In this document: positions 62,287 to 63,931 of the stretch, piece by piece
Layout: each line of letters starts with the position of its first letter
How positions within the stretch are numbered: position 1 is the stretch's first letter
From: Prevotella sp.
Lineage (GTDB): Bacteria; Bacteroidota; Bacteroidia; Bacteroidales; Bacteroidaceae
Length of the DNA: 63,931 bases
Assembly (NCBI GenBank): GCA_017471245.1
Contig: JAFUVB010000028.1
Coordinates: 1-63,931, forward strand
Reading direction: 5' to 3'
Position numbers and translations under genes: made by a program
Notes under the pieces: generated by a model
Database searches by the model: none
Seen by the model: the letters and a program-made list of their open reading frames with translations, nothing else
Told to the model about the DNA's origin: nothing

Positions 62287-62683
62287 GGGGGTGACTGGAT
62301 TTGACGACAAGCCGAAATGGTACGCAAGCATGTGGAGTGAAGACTGTGTTCTCTTAAATCAAGTCGGTCGAAAAATTAATTGGCAACAATGAGTATGCTC
62401 TCGCTGCCTAATCGAAGTATAGTAGATTAAGAGCTTAATTCCGTCACAAGGTGACAGAACGAGACGTCGCTCCGAGGATGTTGTTCCGAATCCAGAGATT
62501 AAGCGGCGCAGGTTAAATCGGAAATAATCAGATTGAGCCTCGACAATCTGGTGAATAATTAGAGGATAAGGATGCAGTTGGTGGCTCAGGTCTTGCTGCA
62601 TCACGAAAACAAAGGCTGAGATAAGCATGTAGAAAACGTATGGTTTCCTTGTGCGGACCGGAGTTCGATTCTCCGCACTTCCA
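62287..62683 (+). ncRNA. ssrA: tmRNA copy 2 (ssrA paralogue)
   Basis: A second full tmRNA of 397 bases. The 5-prime GGGGGTG pairs with CACTTCC (62676-62682), again with G3-U70 plus an adjacent G-U. The T-arm is CGGAG-TTCGATT-CTCCG, different from copy 1 but with compensating pairs. The tag at 62382-62411 is again GNNEYALAA but ends in TAA. Long blocks around the tag and in the pseudoknot region are nearly identical to copy 1; both ends and the outer helices differ. Compensated differences suggest a functional gene rather than a decaying copy. Confidence 0.92.
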
Positions 62684-62692
62684 CCGAAACAA

Positions 62693-62735
62693 GCCGAATA
62701 ATGTTTGGATTGCATTATTCGGTTTAGTCATTTTT
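62693..62735 (+). terminator. Terminator after tmRNA copy 2
   Basis: CCGAATAATG (62694-62703) pairs with CATTATTCGG (62713-62722), followed by TTTAGTCATTTTT. Confidence 0.8.
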
Positions 62736-62808
62736 ATGTATTTGTTTATTGGCGATTCTTTTTTGTTTAGTCGTTTCAGTGAGACTTCGCTATCATTCAT
62801 ACTCATTG

Positions 62809-62817
62809 TAATTTTGC
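62809..62817 (+). promoter_or_regulatory. -7 box for the DUF3853-like gene
   Basis: TAATTTTGC, 18 bases before the ATG at 62836. Confidence 0.6.
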
Positions 62818-62835
62818 AAAAAAATTAGCAGATCA

Positions 62836-63183
62836 ATGAGTAAGAAAAAGGAAATAGTCAAGTTGGTAATAGAACAACTGTTAACCTGCAATGCTAGAAT
62901 TGCAGAAGCACTCGAAGTATTGTATGAGGATGAAGATAATTCTCCAAAACAAGAAATGGCAATAGTCAAACTGAGCGAGAATCGGCAACTCAAAGGGTTA
63001 GCGGGTATCGCTGAAATTTTTAGTTGTTCTATCGCCACCGCTTCCAGAATAAAAAAGAGTGGTATTATAGACCCTGCTATATCCCAAATTGGAAGAACAT
63101 TTGTAGTTGATGAAGCAAAGGCCTTAGAGCTTGCAAAACTGAACAAGAAGAAAAATCGTTCTCTAGGGAGAAAACATTTATAG
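62836..63183 (+). CDS. DUF3853-like small protein, probably of a mobile element
   Basis: A protein of 115 residues. The centre has the helix-turn-helix-like stretch KGLAGIAEIFSCSIATASRI with KKSGIIDPAISQIGRTFVVD after it, the layout of DUF3853, whose members I know from Bacteroidetes conjugative and mobilisable elements, where they resemble excisionase-like DNA-binding proteins. The C-terminus is basic (LNKKKNRSLGRKHL). It has its own promoter. Placed right after a tmRNA gene, it suggests the border of an inserted element. The recombinase is not in the window. Confidence 0.7.
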   Translation: MSKKKEIVKLVIEQLLTCNARIAEALEVLYEDEDNSPKQEMAIVKLSENRQLKGLAGIAEIFSCSIATASRIKKSGIIDPAISQIGRTFVVDEAKALELAKLNKKKNRSLGRKHL

Positions 63184-63187
63184 GTTG

Positions 63188-63931
63188 CTATTTAATTTTA
63201 GATGGATCAACATTCACAAAGCCACATTCGAGTAACAAGTCCCTCATCTTGTCGCTTACATCCTTGGGGCATTTATTCACATAAGTTTTATTTGCGTCCT
63301 TATTTATTCCTGGGAAGAAGAACTTGTTAAATGTCTTTGGATTGGGTACGTCTTTGTGTGTTCTGTAGAGCATATCCATAAGAATGGCATACTCATAATT
63401 AGTTCCTAACCAACCTATGATATTTAAATTGCTACATAGTTCAAACGACGGTAAGAAACCAGAAAGTCTGTAAACAAATAAATTCTCAGGGGTCAGTTTG
63501 TCAATAAGTCCATACTCAATAAGTTTCTTATGTAATTGTCTTAGAGAATAATCAAGACGTTTATTTGTTCCTGTCGCAACTTTTGTGGCAGGCGTTTTTC
63601 TAAACCAATCTTTATGTGAGAATTCTGTGTCTTCTTTAGGCTCTGGCCAACCAGAAGATATTTGGGACGTATTAAACAAAGGAACAATTCCCTTCTCATC
63701 GCAATACTCTTTGTACTTGTCGGCGAACATTCCTCCATATTCGTGTGCTTGCAAGTATTTGATGAGTTTAGCGATATTGACCGGGCTTGAACATATCTTG
63801 CTCAATCTCTCGCATAATAAATAATCGTTCCTATGGTCTGTATATAATGTCCTATAGGTAAGAAAGCAACAGAGAACGATTGCTTTCACCTTTATGCTCT
63901 CGTCCTTGTTGTCAAGATAACGAGCATGTCG
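63188..63931 (-). CDS. Hypothetical protein, cut by the right edge
   Basis: The frame is open to the last base of the window, adding at least 14 residues (RHARYLDNKDESIK) before the GTG at 63889 that an automatic call would use. So the true start is beyond the edge and at least 247 residues are present. Visible are a helical N-terminal part and the stretch DYSLRQLHKKLIEYGLIDKL followed by a C-terminal region with WLGTNYEYAILMDMLY. No family recognised. Its stop is four bases from the stop of the DUF3853-like gene, so the two converge. AT-rich, unlike the exopolysaccharide GT4 genes. Probably element cargo. Confidence 0.6.
   Translation of the reverse strand, partial: RHARYLDNKDESIKVKAIVLCCFLTYRTLYTDHRNDYLLCERLSKICSSPVNIAKLIKYLQAHEYGGMFADKYKEYCDEKGIVPLFNTSQISSGWPEPKEDTEFSHKDWFRKTPATKVATGTNKRLDYSLRQLHKKLIEYGLIDKLTPENLFVYRLSGFLPSFELCSNLNIIGWLGTNYEYAILMDMLYRTHKDVPNPKTFNKFFFPGINKDANKTYVNKCPKDVSDKMRDLLLECGFVNVDPSKIK

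Noticed and set aside
61778-62411. Short open frames in the tmRNA pair, including the minus-strand ones at 61764-62142 and 62359-62806
   Set aside because: They are antisense readings of tmRNA; their similarity to each other only mirrors the two RNA copies.
62287-62683. tmRNA copy 2 as a pseudogene
   Set aside because: Its acceptor stem and T-arm pair fully, with compensating differences from copy 1, and the tag frame is intact with promoter and terminator.

Overview
The window reads as a chromosomal segment of a Bacteroidales bacterium, most like Prevotellaceae. The evidence is the repeated use of the Bacteroidetes promoter (TTTG, about 19 bases, TAnnTTTG), weak or absent Shine-Dalgarno sites, many DUF-type lipoproteins and a TonB-dependent receptor, a tmRNA tag reading GNNEYALAA, and a Bacteroidales-style exopolysaccharide operon. 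The species call is inference. Several automatic start codons lie upstream of, or inside, such promoters; I moved those starts downstream and say so in each entry.

Layout. 0.2-1.5 kb: two envelope genes, then a 22-bp repeat cluster. 2-9.5 kb: housekeeping genes (pgi, a HAD hydrolase with an extra domain, a divIC/ftsB-like gene, a lipoprotein, pyrC, a metallophosphoesterase, udk). 9.5-18.2 kb: a glycosylase, an exported EEP-family nuclease/phosphatase, a divergent TonB receptor operon with two surface lipoproteins, ribosomal protein L31, and a lipoprotein DNA/RNA endonuclease. Together these suggest surface nucleic-acid scavenging. 18.3-19.8 kb: glutathione peroxidase plus trxB. 20.5-33.6 kb: lptD-like, HD hydrolase, a carboxyltransferase whose biotinyl-like domain lacks the lysine motif, lipoprotein, queF, Ca/Na antiporter, solute symporter, CPA2 antiporter, pepT. 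34.7-42.9 kb: trpB2-like, mfd, glycosyltransferase, plsC-like, DUF308-like protein, histidine phosphatase. 43-46.4 kb: a secreted low-complexity Ser/Arg/Gly protein, a Wzi-like barrel and a small lipoprotein.

46.4-61.5 kb, all on the minus strand: an exopolysaccharide locus with a priming transferase, a multi-SLBB export protein, a flippase, two GT2 and two GT4 glycosyltransferases, a chain-length regulator, a Wzz-Wzy fusion protein, AsnB and a WecA/TagO-type enzyme. Its polymerase appears to be covalently joined to a Wzz-like regulator.

61.7-62.7 kb: two complete tandem tmRNA genes, each with its own promoter-like box and terminator. Next come a DUF3853-like protein and a gene cut by the right edge, which look like the border of an integrated element.

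Intergenic DNA is unusually structured. At least nine places contain direct repeats in a 22-bp register (or 44), using unrelated sequences, and two places carry long inverted repeats of about 100-125 bp per arm that belong to one family.
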